Origin: Streptomyces roseolus
GTDB lineage: Bacteria > Actinomycetota > Actinomycetes > Streptomycetales > Streptomycetaceae
Length of the DNA: 62,051 nt
Assembly (NCBI RefSeq): GCF_014649855.1
Contig: NZ_BMTV01000039.1
Coordinates: 1 to 62,051 of the forward strand
Reading direction: 5' to 3'
Shown: positions 39,937 through 47,485 of the stretch, in pieces
Position numbering within the stretch: position 1 is the stretch's first letter
How the letters are laid out: each line of letters begins with the position of its first letter
Translations under genes and position numbers: made by a program
The notes under the pieces: generated by a model
Seen by the model: the letters and a program-made list of their open reading frames with translations, nothing else
Told to the model about the DNA's origin: nothing
Database searches by the model: none

Positions 39937-40128
39937 TCAGTCCCCCTCGGTCTCGGATATCAGGCGGAGGATGTCGGCCAGGTCCAGCCCGGCCGCGTCC
40001 GCCGGGGTCAGGCCGAGCAGGGCGAGCACCGCGCCGGAGGCGGAGAACGTCGCCTTGCCCTCGGTGCCCGGCAGGGGCCGCAGCACATGCAGCTCCCGCT
40101 GCGGCCCCTGGCTGGCGGGGCCGGTCAC
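39937..40128 (-). CDS. Small hypothetical protein (63 aa)
   Basis: GTG start overlapping the stop of the SCO3933-like gene, and ending one base before tra. GAVLALLGLTPADAAGLDLA then DILRLISETEGD. Its coupling on both sides suggests a tra accessory; family not recognised. Confidence 0.6.
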   Translation of the reverse strand: MTGPASQGPQRELHVLRPLPGTEGKATFSASGAVLALLGLTPADAAGLDLADILRLISETEGD

Positions 40129-40478
40129 TGGGCGGCCTCCGCCGCGACCAGCTCCAGGCGGGCGGCGCGGTAGGCGACGCCGTCGGAAAGCTGACCGTTG
40201 AAGATCCGCGCCCACGGGGTGGCGAACAGTTCCACCGGCCGGACCATCACGCCCGGCTTCAGCCCGGCCGCCAGGCCGGTCTCCGGGACCGTGATCTTCA
40301 GGACCTCGGCCCGGCCGTCCTCCATGAGCATCACCGTCACCGTGTACAGCGATGCGCCGGTCTCCCGGTCGGAGGCGACCTCCCCGGTCTGCTGGTCCTT
40401 GATCTTCAGCACCGGTTCGGTGCCCGCGATGCACACCGCCGACGGCAGCAGAGCAACACGGATTCGAGACATGGCCAT
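40125..40478 (-). CDS. SCO3933-family regulatory protein (117 aa)
   Basis: IRVALLPSAVCIAGTEPVLK, DGRAEVLKITVPETGLAAGL: the same fold and conserved VPETGL as the AICE-1 gene before tra. Start taken at 40478 because GAGGA lies about nine bases upstream; an ATG six bases later is possible. It is the first gene of the transfer operon, divergent from the tandem GntR regulator. Confidence 0.72.
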   Translation of the reverse strand: MAMSRIRVALLPSAVCIAGTEPVLKIKDQQTGEVASDRETGASLYTVTVMLMEDGRAEVLKITVPETGLAAGLKPGVMVRPVELFATPWARIFNGQLSDGVAYRAARLELVAAEAAQ

Positions 40479-40569
40479 GCCATCACATCCTCATCGTTCG
40501 AGATGGAGCCGCTTGATCGACTCGACACGACCATAACCGCACGCCCGCTACACCCGCAACACTCGATTC

Positions 40570-40648
40570 GTATCGATACACCTGTGCGTCTCGGACGCAG
40601 GGGCGGCCGGGTATGCCGTGGGTGCCGGTCCGCCGCTACCCTCGTGTC
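40570..40648 (+). promoter_or_regulatory. Divergent promoter with GTATCGATAC dyad; leaderless GntR gene
   Basis: A perfect GTATCGATAC (40570-40579) lies between the transfer operon and the GntR gene. TACCCT sits six bases before the GntR ATG and there is no ribosome-binding site, the layout of a leaderless transcript with its -10 hexamer. Repression of both directions through the dyad is likely. Confidence 0.5.
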
Positions 40649-41515
40649 ATGACGCTGCCCCTGGACCAGGACCCCCGGCCGCCCTACGTGCAGGCCGCCG
40701 ACGTCCTACGCGCCGCCATCCGTGACGGCGAGCTGCGTCCGGGCGAGCGACTGCCCTCCGCACGCGAGCTGCAACGGCGCTTCGGTATCGCGAGTTCGAC
40801 GGTCCAGAACGCCCTGCGCCTGCTCAAAGAGGAGGGGCTGATCTACTCCGTCCTGGGGCGGGGCAGCTACGTGCGCGCCCACGACGGCGAGCCCGAGCCA
40901 GAAGAGGAAGAGGCCGCCGCCAGCGAGTCTGACCCCGCGTACGTCGGACTCGGTGACCTTCGGCGGGGATGGCAGGTGGCGCCCACCGACGACCCCCGCC
41001 CCCCGTACGTGCAGACCGCGGACGCACTCCGCAAGCAGATCCAGGACGGCCGGCTCGCACCAGGGGCCAAGCTCCCCTCCGCCCGCGAGCTGCAACAGCA
41101 GTTCGGCATCGCCAACTCCACCGCGCAGAACGCCCTGCGGCTACTCAAGGACGAGGGGCTGATCTACTCGGTCCAGGGCCGGGGTGTGTTCGTCCGCCAA
41201 CTCAGCGCGCACGACCAGTTCCTCAAGCGTTACCACGAGATGCTTGACAAGTCTGCGGCCCAGCGCCGCGCGGACGAAGAGGCTGTACGCCTTAGCGGCA
41301 AGACCGACGATGAAGTCGCCGCCGAACTGGAAGCCGCCGAGGAACGCTTCACGAAGGCCAGCGTCGAATTCGAAGCCGCCACAGCCCACAGGGACGCGAT
41401 GCGCGCCGTCATGGAGCAACGCAAGCGCCTCAGCGGCAACTACAGCCCCGAGGAGAAGGCCGCCAAGGCCCAACTCCTCCGCGACAGACTTGCCGAAGGC
41501 CGACGCCGACGCTGA
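40649..41515 (+). CDS. Tandem winged-helix GntR regulator of AICE-2 (288 aa)
   Basis: Two near-identical GntR winged helices: DPRPPYVQAADVLRAAIRDG through LIYSVLGRGSYVR (residues ~8-75) and DPRPPYVQTADALRKQIQDG through LIYSVQGRGVFVR (~113-180). An acidic linker joins them (EPEPEEEEAAASES) and a helical C-terminal region with a coiled coil follows. The duplicated heads would let one dimer hold four half-sites. It has the likely KorSA role: repression of the divergent transfer operon. The high identity of the two halves indicates a recent internal duplication, unlike the diverged halves of the AICE-1 regulator. Confidence 0.82.
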   Translation: MTLPLDQDPRPPYVQAADVLRAAIRDGELRPGERLPSARELQRRFGIASSTVQNALRLLKEEGLIYSVLGRGSYVRAHDGEPEPEEEEAAASESDPAYVGLGDLRRGWQVAPTDDPRPPYVQTADALRKQIQDGRLAPGAKLPSARELQQQFGIANSTAQNALRLLKDEGLIYSVQGRGVFVRQLSAHDQFLKRYHEMLDKSAAQRRADEEAVRLSGKTDDEVAAELEAAEERFTKASVEFEAATAHRDAMRAVMEQRKRLSGNYSPEEKAAKAQLLRDRLAEGRRRR

Positions 41516-42101
41516 CCCCGAACCACGCCACGGCGTGGCAGCAGGGGGTTGACTTCCGGAGAGCTGTTCAGAGTTTCTTTACTTGATCAAGGGCGTCCCG
41601 CTGACGCGGGCCGCCGCGCGCCGGCGGTCGGTGACCGCCGCCCGCTCCTGTCTGCCGCCCCGCTGGCGACGGCCGTCGACCACTCGGCGCGCAGGGCCCA
41701 GAGGCACAGGCCGGACTGTCAATCGGAAGCCCCGCTGTCCGACCGGGTCCCCGAGAGGCCGTCCGGCTATCTCGTACCGTGCGGCGTCGGCACCCCGGCG
41801 GAGCTGTCGTCCGGAACGCGGCCACTGTGCTTGGCTGGGGCCGTGACGATGGAGATGACTGGGCTGATGCCGGTGCGGGGTTGAGCGAGACACACGTGGC
41901 GGGTGATCCGTTGGCGCGCCCGCCGTCGTGGCTGACTTTCTGGGGCTGAGGCCAGAACCTCACGGTCATGGGCACGGCGCACATGTGAAGGCCCGTCCCT
42001 GCTGGGGCTGACGAGGACGGGGGAGCCTCGATTGGCCGCGCCCGGCAGGGACGGGAGTCGGGTGGGTCAGCGTGGTGCGGCGCCTGGGCGAGCGAGGCAG
42101 G
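41516..42101. other. 586-bp non-coding, structured region of AICE-2
   Basis: No convincing gene on either strand. Notable dyads: CCCGC/GCGGG (41597-41610), GGCGGTC/GACCGCC with a GGT loop (41623-41639) and CCCGTCCCTGC/GCAGGGACGGG (41992-42055, 42-base loop). Clustered stem-loops in a non-coding part of a rolling-circle element fit a replication or single-strand origin; this is not demonstrated. Confidence 0.4.
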
Positions 42102-42338
42102 TCACATCTGGCGCCAGGTCCGCCAGGGGCGGGTGATGATCTCCCGGTAGGTGTGGTGGGACGGGTTCTGGCCGCAGTGCCGCAGCACCCATTCCTGTGG
42201 TTCGGCGAAGTCCTCGCTTGTCGGCGAGGTCTCTCCGTCCACGGCGCACTGCATCGCGTACAGGACCGGCTCCGCGTCCGGCTCGCGGTCGGGCTGGAGA
42301 GTCCAGGTCTCGTAGCGCAGGACCGAGCGAGGGGTCAC
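42102..42338 (-). CDS. DUF7848-type small protein (78 aa)
   Basis: PRSVLRYETWTLQPDREPDA, LYAMQCAVDGETSP, PQEWVLRHCGQNPSHHTYRE: same family pattern as the 76-aa protein of AICE-1 (start RAIYRHVVHT, QDWALRHTGR). The GTG overlaps the neighbour's stop (GTGA). Function unknown; presence in both elements at corresponding places suggests an element-related role. Confidence 0.65.
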   Translation of the reverse strand: MTPRSVLRYETWTLQPDREPDAEPVLYAMQCAVDGETSPTSEDFAEPQEWVLRHCGQNPSHHTYREIITRPWRTWRQM

Positions 42339-42577
42339 CGTCCCCACCGCCGGTTGGCCACGGCCACCTTCGCGCTCAGCTCCTCCGTCGGAGTCGGCGT
42401 ACGTACGTCCTCTGGCGGCACGTCCCACTCCCGGCCACCGCGCGGTGGCCGAAGCTGCACGTACGGCCCCACGTGCCCCATCACCACGCCCACCTTGCCG
42501 CTCCGCCGGTCGACCACCAGGGCGCCGGCATCGGGCGAGTCGGTGTGCCCGTCGGCATTAGGGGTGGGAGACGTCAT
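42335..42577 (-). CDS. Small hypothetical protein (80 aa)
   Basis: DAGALVVDRRSGKVGVVMGH, GPYVQLRPPRGGREWDVPPE then LSAKVAVANRRWG. This short SH3-like beta-barrel pattern is frequent in Streptomyces next to DUF7848-type proteins and GntR or helix-turn-helix regulators. Coupled by GTGA to the DUF7848-type gene. No function known to me. Confidence 0.65.
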   Translation of the reverse strand: MTSPTPNADGHTDSPDAGALVVDRRSGKVGVVMGHVGPYVQLRPPRGGREWDVPPEDVRTPTPTEELSAKVAVANRRWGR

Positions 42578-42831
42578 CGTGACCACCCCGGCGAGGCGGC
42601 GCGCGACCGGGCGTCCAGTCGCAGGGCGGGAACACATGGGGTGGCGCTCATTCGCACGGTGACGCTCCTCGGCGGCGTTGATGTGTACCCCTGGGCCTGT
42701 TGGTGCCGCAGGGTCGGCACCGATCCTCACGCCGGTCACCGGGACGAAGGAACCTCCACCAAACCCCACTTCGGGACGTCCTGCACCGTGTAGAACGTCC
42801 CTAGTGTCGTCCTGAGACAAGGGGGAGACTC

Positions 42832-43578
42832 GTGCCGAACGAGAGACTACGAGCCGTCATGGCGGCGGGAGGCTGGACGTACGCGACCCTCGCCCAGGAG
42901 GTGGAGGTCGACCCCAAGTCGGTCGAGCGCTGGGTAAACCTCGGGCGTATCCCACGTCGTGCCACAGCCCTCCAGGCGGCCAAAGCCCTGGGAGAAGACG
43001 TGCACGCACTCTGGCCGGCACTCCGCCAAGCCCGCCCCGCCCGCGCCATCAGCCCCGAACTGGTCGCGCTCTACGAGCAGCGGGCCGACATCCCCGCCTC
43101 GACGTTCACCGACCTGATGGCCCAGGCCCGGGAACGGATCGACATCCTCGTCTACGCGGCAGTCTTCCTCCACGAGGCGTACCCGCGACTGAACGAACTC
43201 CTCACCGAACGCGCCGCCGAAGGTTGCACGGTCCGCGTCGCGATCGGGGATGCCGACAGCGACAACGTCCAAGCCCGCGGTCAGGAGGAGCGGTTCGGCC
43301 ACGGCATCGAATCCCGCTGTCGCCTCGCGCTCATGCATTACAGGCCCCTCGCCGGCACCCCCGGCATCGAAGTCCGCACCCACAGCACCACGCTCTACAA
43401 CTCCCTCTACCGCGCCGACGACCAGCAACTCGTCAACGCACACGTCTGGGGTGTCAACGCCTACGCCGCCCCCGTATGGCATCTTCGCCGACACGAGGCA
43501 GGCGGCATGTTCGACACCTACGCCGAGAGCTTCGACGCCGTGTGGACGACAGCAACCCCCGTACGAGAGGAAGGCTGA
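42832..43578 (+). CDS. Helix-turn-helix protein with PLD-like C-terminal domain (248 aa)
   Basis: The GTG follows GGGGGAG. Residues 1-65 form a Cro/C1-type helix-turn-helix (GGWTYATLAQEVEVDPKSVE, RRATALQAAKALGEDVHALW). The rest resembles the phospholipase-D-like domain found in XRE-type regulators of actinomycetes (ARERIDILVYAAVFLHEAYP, FGHGIESRCRLALMHY), but without an intact HxK motif, so binding rather than catalysis. It is paired with the Nudix gene two bases downstream, a pairing seen at the end of several pSAM2-like elements. A GGACGTCC dyad lies upstream near 42774. Confidence 0.75.
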   Translation: MPNERLRAVMAAGGWTYATLAQEVEVDPKSVERWVNLGRIPRRATALQAAKALGEDVHALWPALRQARPARAISPELVALYEQRADIPASTFTDLMAQARERIDILVYAAVFLHEAYPRLNELLTERAAEGCTVRVAIGDADSDNVQARGQEERFGHGIESRCRLALMHYRPLAGTPGIEVRTHSTTLYNSLYRADDQQLVNAHVWGVNAYAAPVWHLRRHEAGGMFDTYAESFDAVWTTATPVREEG

Positions 43579-43580
43579 CC

Positions 43581-44051
43581 GTGGCCCGCACCGAGTACTA
43601 CGACGACCCGAACGCGCCCAAGCCGAACAGCATGGTCGTCGCCGCATCCGCCGTCGTCACCGACGACCACGGCCGCATCCTCCTCCAGCGCCGCCGCGAC
43701 AACGACCTGTGGGCCCTGCCCGGAGGCGGAATGGACCTCACCGACTCCCTGCCAGGCGCGGCCGTCCGCGAGGCCAAGGAAGAAACCGGCCTCGACGTAG
43801 AGATCACCGGCCTGGTCGGCACCTACACCGACCCGAAACACATCATCGCCTACACCGACGGCGAGGTCCGCCGCCAGTTCAACGTCTGCTTCACCGCCCG
43901 CATCACCGGCGGTCAGTTGGCTATCTCCGACGAGTCCACCGAACTCCGGTTCGTGCCGCCGGAAGAGATCGAGCAGTTGCCGATGCACCACACCCAACGG
44001 CTCAGGATCCAGCACTTCCTGGAACACCGCGAGAAGCCGTACCTGGGCTGA
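43581..44051 (+). CDS. Nudix hydrolase, Pif-like (156 aa)
   Basis: The Nudix box is complete: GGGMDLTDSLPGAAVREAKE followed by ETGLDV (G-x5-E-x7-REUxEExGU pattern, with the central Glu replaced by Asp/Ser in the first part). It has a typical QRRRDNDLWALPGG approach strand. In pSAM2 the Nudix protein Pif blocks redundant transfer between element-bearing cells, and this gene occupies the corresponding distal position. The stop lies seven bases before core D. Hydrolysis of a nucleoside-diphosphate compound is possible but the substrate is unknown. Confidence 0.82.
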   Translation: MARTEYYDDPNAPKPNSMVVAASAVVTDDHGRILLQRRRDNDLWALPGGGMDLTDSLPGAAVREAKEETGLDVEITGLVGTYTDPKHIIAYTDGEVRRQFNVCFTARITGGQLAISDESTELRFVPPEEIEQLPMHHTQRLRIQHFLEHREKPYLG

Positions 44052-44057
44052 ACTGTC

Positions 44058-44080
44058 TGACGGCAGTAGCTGACGGCAAC
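44058..44080 (+). repeat. att-like core D (AICE-2 distal end)
   Basis: TGACGGCAGTAG then CTGACGGCAAC, a direct repeat of core E. Beyond it begins the orphan toxin-2 unit. At 44136-44154 the DNA shares GACCAGCGAAAAAGCAGGT with the corresponding place before toxin 3 (13871-13889, one mismatch), so the outer ends of both units are related. Confidence 0.65.
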
Positions 44081-44182
44081 AACCCCGCACAACCACGGAC
44101 ACCCACGCACGTCGCCGGACCAGCAGGCTGGGTTTGACCAGCGAAAAAGCAGGTCGAGGGGCTCGCGCAGCACACGTACTAT

Positions 44183-44620
44183 GTGCTGGCGGGGGCTACT
44201 CCGGTCCTGGTTCATAACTGTGGAGTTACGCGTGGCGGTAACGAAAGCACTTACTCTATCTCGCATGATGCGAGTGGAAGTGGCGTGATTGCCGACCTCG
44301 ATAGTGATGGCATTCTGACCATGATGATGCACAACAATCCCGACAAGGGTTCGCCGTTGCGGGGTAAGGCGATGTTCGACGAAGTTATGGGACACTTCGG
44401 GGACAGAGTTCAGGGCGTTCAGGGAATCTGGGTCTACGGAGATAACCTTGGAGGCTTCAATGAAGCTGTCCGTGGAGGTGCGAGCCTTGTGTCGGCAGCC
44501 AAGGGAACCTGGACTGGAAGACAGGCAGCCAGATATGGCTTCACTCGTGCGAGGATCGATGAAGCAGTTCCGAGGCTCGACGGGGACTTCCAGCAAGTCC
44601 TTGCCACATTCCGAAGATAA
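44183..44620 (+). CDS. Orphan Rhs toxin tip 2 with HINT stub
   Basis: The DNA from 44171 encodes HTYYVLAGATPVLVHNC, the exact end of the Rhs HINT domain; a stop codon lies in frame about 15 codons further upstream. The tip (~132 residues) reads SGVIADLDSDGILTMMMHNN, then GKAMFDEVMGHFGDRVQGVQ, IWVYGDNLGGFNEAVRGG and RYGFTRARIDEAV. I recognise no toxin class with certainty. Possible active residues (Asp, His, Glu, Tyr) cannot be assigned. There is no Rhs core and no good ribosome-binding site, so it is a displaced tip that is silent or expressed as a cassette. Confidence 0.6.
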   Translation: MLAGATPVLVHNCGVTRGGNESTYSISHDASGSGVIADLDSDGILTMMMHNNPDKGSPLRGKAMFDEVMGHFGDRVQGVQGIWVYGDNLGGFNEAVRGGASLVSAAKGTWTGRQAARYGFTRARIDEAVPRLDGDFQQVLATFRR

Positions 44621-44628
44621 GGGAACTG

Positions 44629-44877
44629 ATGGACGAGGAAATTGAACGATTGGCGCGCTTGGCCGTCGAGTACCGCGGAATTGGGTGCAGCATCGCAGAG
44701 ATCGCTGATTTCCTAATCGACAAGCATCCAAACTTGAGGTTGGCGCCGTTCCGGCTGGCCCAAGTGCTTCGATCGGCCTTCGGTCTTTCGGTTCGTGACC
44801 TGCAATACGTCACGGCATGGGTGCAAGGTGAGATTTCACTGGAAACACTGGAGGAGCACCTTCAGGTGACTCGGTAA
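44629..44877 (+). CDS. Putative immunity protein 2 (82 aa)
   Basis: Starts eight bases after the toxin-2 stop with AAGGGA as ribosome-binding site. Small, acidic, wholly helical and cytoplasmic: EIERLARLAVEYRGIGCSIA, LAPFRLAQVLRSAFGLSVRD, LETLEEHLQVT. Position after the tip and before the terminator, plus unlike composition from its AICE neighbours, supports an immunity role. Family not recognised. Confidence 0.6.
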   Translation: MDEEIERLARLAVEYRGIGCSIAEIADFLIDKHPNLRLAPFRLAQVLRSAFGLSVRDLQYVTAWVQGEISLETLEEHLQVTR

Positions 44878-44912
44878 GTCAGCCTCAGTCCATAGCATGC
44901 TGTGGACATTTC

Positions 44913-44950
44913 GAGAGGCCCCACCGAATGGGTATTCGGTGGGGCCTCTC
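44913..44950 (+). terminator. Terminator of the toxin2/immunity2 unit
   Basis: Perfect 17-bp stem GAGAGGCCCCACCGAAT with a four-base loop, 36 bases past the immunity stop and seven bases before core C. Confidence 0.85.
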
Positions 44951-44957
44951 GGGCGTT

Positions 44958-44979
44958 TGACGGCAACGCTGACGGCAAC
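44958..44979 (+). repeat. att-like core C (AICE-1, integrase side)
   Basis: TGACGGCAACG then CTGACGGCAAC, followed by GTCAGC with the int stop. Same central variant as core B at 13945, the other end of AICE-1. Confidence 0.65.
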
Positions 44980-44980
44980 G

Positions 44981-46000
44981 TCAGCGGACGCCTGCCGCGG
45001 CGGGTGGGTCGTCCGGGTTGTCGTTGACAGGGCCGAGGGCGCCGTTCAGGGTGTCGATGGCTTGGCGTTGGAGGCGGAGCCTTACGTGGGCGTAGACGCC
45101 AGCGGTGACGCCGATGTGTGCGTGGCCCAACAGCTCCTTGATCACAACGAGGTCCACGCCTTGCTCCAGGAGTAGCGTCGCGGTCGAGTGGCGTAGGTCG
45201 TGGAAGCGGATGCGGCGGAGTCCGGTTCGGTCGAGGAAGCTACGGAAACGGCGGGTGAGGTTGGCCGGGTCGAGCGGGCCGCCAGTCGGGGTGGTGAAGA
45301 CGTGGCCGCTGCCTCTCCAGTCCGGTCCTGCCGTCTCACGCTCCTTGCCCTGCCGCTTCTTGTGTTCCTTGAGGGAGCGGAGACATTCGGTGGGGAGGGC
45401 GATGCGGCGTTCGGAGGCGCGGGTCTTGGTAGGCAGGTGGGTGAGGCCACCGCTGCGGGTGCGCTGAAGCGAGCGGCGGATGCTGGCGGTCCCACTGTTG
45501 AGGTCAAGGTCTTCCCAGCGGAGGCCGAGTAGTTCGCCTTTGCGGAGGCCGGTGCGCAGGGCGAGTTCGTACAACGCGTGGAGCCGGTCCGTGCGGGCGG
45601 CGTTGAGGAACCGACGGGCCTCCGTCGCAGTCAGGGGCCGGAAGCGCCTGGGCCGGTGCGTGCCGGCTTTGACGTTCCGGGCGACATTGCGCGGCAGCTC
45701 ATCCTCGCGGACGGCGTGTTCCAGCGCCGACTTGAGGACCGAGTGCACGTAGGTCACGGTTGAGGCGGACAGTCGCTTCTGGCAGCATTCGCCGACCGTG
45801 CAGCACCTCTTCCGTTCGGTGTCGAGTCCCTGGGTGCAGCACTGGCAGGTGGCGCGGAGCCGGTCGAGGAAGGTGCGGATGTCCTTGGCGGTGAGCCGCG
45901 CGATCTTCTTGGTGCCGAGGCTGGGGATGAGGTGGAGGCGGACGCAGGCGGCGTAGCGGGTGTGGGTGTTCTCGCGGAGCTGGTGGACCGCGACACTGCC
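44981..46000 (-). pseudogene. int: Integrase of AICE-1, last 339 codons (split gene)
   Basis: Starts without an initiation codon at GGC AGT GTC GCG (GSVAVHQLRENTHTRY), directly at the TA next to IS-B. It contains the Cys cluster (TCQCCTQG, CCTVGECC), LRTGLRKGELLGLRWEDLDL with the catalytic Arg, RFHDLRHSTATLLLEQGVD, and LLGHAHIGVTAGVYAHV with His and Tyr. It ends at core C. All catalytic residues are intact, but the arm-binding N-domain is 25 kb away at 20311-20559. An upstream frame running in from IS-B could add a few foreign residues, so a truncated product is possible. Confidence 0.9.
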
Positions 46001-46068
46001 TAAGGGTTGTCCCGCAAATGATCTCCGGGGCGCCTCGGGCATGGCGGGCCACCGTGCGGCCCGCTTGC

Positions 46069-46839
46069 CTAACCGGCGAGAGCGAGGTTGTGCATCCGTG
46101 CGATACCGAGCATGGCGTGGTGGACGCCGTCGCCCTTGAGGCGGCAGTCACGCAGGATCTTCCAGGTCTTCATCCGGGCGAAGACGTGCTCGACGCGGGC
46201 ACGGACCTGCCTGTGGGACTTGTTGTGTTCCTCTTTCCAGTCCGGAAGTTCGGTCTGGCCGCGCTGTCGGCGGTGCGGGATGACGAGGCCGGTACCCGGG
46301 TAGCCGCCGTCGGCAATCGTGGTGGTCTTGCCGACGGCGGCCTTGGCGCCGGACTCCTCCCACGCCTTGCAGTCATTGCGGTTCCCGGCAAGCGGCCGAC
46401 CGACCACGACGACAAGGCGGGTATCGGCGTCGATGACGACCTGGTGGTTGGTCGAGTACCGGTAGTTCTTCGACCTCTCGGCGATGGCGTGGTCGCGGGT
46501 GGGGACCAAGGTGCCGTCCACGATGAGCACGGTGTCTTTGGCGAACCGCTTGCGGGGCTGGAGGGCCAGCAGGGGGCCGAGGTGGTTGATGACTCGGCCG
46601 GCCGTCGACTTCGAGACACCAAACAGCGGAGCGAGCTGCCGCAACGTCAGGTTGGGTCGCCAGTAGGCCGTGACCAGCAGCACTCGGTCTTCCAGAGGCA
46701 GGCTCCACGGCCGCCCTTGGTGGACCGCATCTGCTCCAAGGCGCCGGAGCATGGTCAGCAGTTTGCCGAAGCAGCGGGGGCTCAGCCCCGCGAACGGGGT
46801 TATCCAGGACGGCTCCGATGCCGTGATCACACTCGCCAC
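46069..46839 (-). CDS. IS5-family transposase of IS-B (256 aa)
   Basis: Colinear with the IS-A enzyme from VASVITASEPSW to GIARMHNLALAG. Helix-turn-helix LRQLAPLFGVSKSTAGRVIN; DDE residues in LIVDGTLVPTRDH, TIADGGYPGTG and RARVEHVFARMKTWK. The GTG at 46839 is used by analogy with IS-A. The divergence between the two indicates two members of one element family and not a recent duplication. Confidence 0.88.
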   Translation of the reverse strand: MASVITASEPSWITPFAGLSPRCFGKLLTMLRRLGADAVHQGRPWSLPLEDRVLLVTAYWRPNLTLRQLAPLFGVSKSTAGRVINHLGPLLALQPRKRFAKDTVLIVDGTLVPTRDHAIAERSKNYRYSTNHQVVIDADTRLVVVVGRPLAGNRNDCKAWEESGAKAAVGKTTTIADGGYPGTGLVIPHRRQRGQTELPDWKEEHNKSHRQVRARVEHVFARMKTWKILRDCRLKGDGVHHAMLGIARMHNLALAG

Positions 46840-46933
46840 GTCATGATCATCGCGCAGGCCGGCCTCATGCCGAGACATTCCCACAGCTACGCTGCTGGGG
46901 GCAGTCCACAGTGAGCAAGACCCGGGGGGAACC

Positions 46934-47485
46934 GTGAACCGACCTCTGCTGTTCCTCGACGTGGACGGGCCGCTCAACCCCTATGCGGCCAAGCCGGAGA
47001 GGCGTCCCGACGGCTACACCACACTCCGAGTTCCGCGGAACGATGCCCATGAGGACGACAGGGGCCTTGCGTCCCGACGGCGCCCCCTGCGGGTCTGGCT
47101 CAACCCGGAGCACGGACGAATCCTGCTCCGGCTCGGCTTCGAGCTGTGCTGGGCCACCACATGGATGGACGACGCGAACCGGTGGATCGCACCGGTCCTG
47201 GGCCTTCCGGAACTTCCCTTTGTGGACTTCGGTGACGCCTTGTTCCAAGAGCGCCCTGATGGAGTCCACTGGAAGACCGGACCGTTGGTGAGCTACGCAG
47301 GCGGCCGTCCCTTCGCCTGGGTGGACGACGAGCAGAGCGAGCTGGATCAGACCTACGTGACCGCCCACCACCAAGGACCTGGGCCCCTCCACCACGTCAA
47401 CCCGCGGATCGGCCTACGCGAGAACGACTTCCACACGCTCGCCGACTTCGCCCAGTCCCTGGACACCTCACGAACCACCGGCTGA
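46934..47485 (+). CDS. HAD-superfamily passenger protein of IS-B (183 aa)
   Basis: Begins MNRPLLFLDVDGPLNPYAAK: the DxDG motif I of HAD phosphatases, with ELCWATTWMDDANRWIAPVL as the motif II region (W-A-T-T-W) and PFAWVDDEQSELDQ as a motif IV-like acidic pair. This is the HAD subfamily common in actinomycetes and phages. GGGGGGAACC precedes the GTG/ATG start. It lies wholly inside the terminal repeats, divergent from the transposase, so it travels with the IS. Confidence 0.75.
   Translation: MNRPLLFLDVDGPLNPYAAKPERRPDGYTTLRVPRNDAHEDDRGLASRRRPLRVWLNPEHGRILLRLGFELCWATTWMDDANRWIAPVLGLPELPFVDFGDALFQERPDGVHWKTGPLVSYAGGRPFAWVDDEQSELDQTYVTAHHQGPGPLHHVNPRIGLRENDFHTLADFAQSLDTSRTTG

Larger units (their letters stand above)
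34595..44080 (-). mobile_element. AICE-2, apparently complete pSAM2-type integrative element
   Basis: Bounded by direct repeats (cores E and D, 23 bp, one mismatch inside the element-specific centre GGCAGTAG). Contents from the left: int, xis, rep, SpdB-like membrane protein, FtsK-type Tra, a 63-aa protein, SCO3933-like protein (all minus); tandem GntR regulator (+); two small proteins (-); HTH/PLD-like protein and Nudix hydrolase (+). All frames are open, and all functions needed for excision, rolling-circle replication and transfer are present. Length about 9.5 kb. It sits immediately after the rhs-immunity terminator. Confidence 0.85.

Noticed and set aside
41568..41984. Minus-strand open frame in the AICE-2 non-coding block
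   Set aside because: Low-complexity Pro/Arg/Ser translation, no ribosome-binding site, and the DNA is dominated by inverted repeats.
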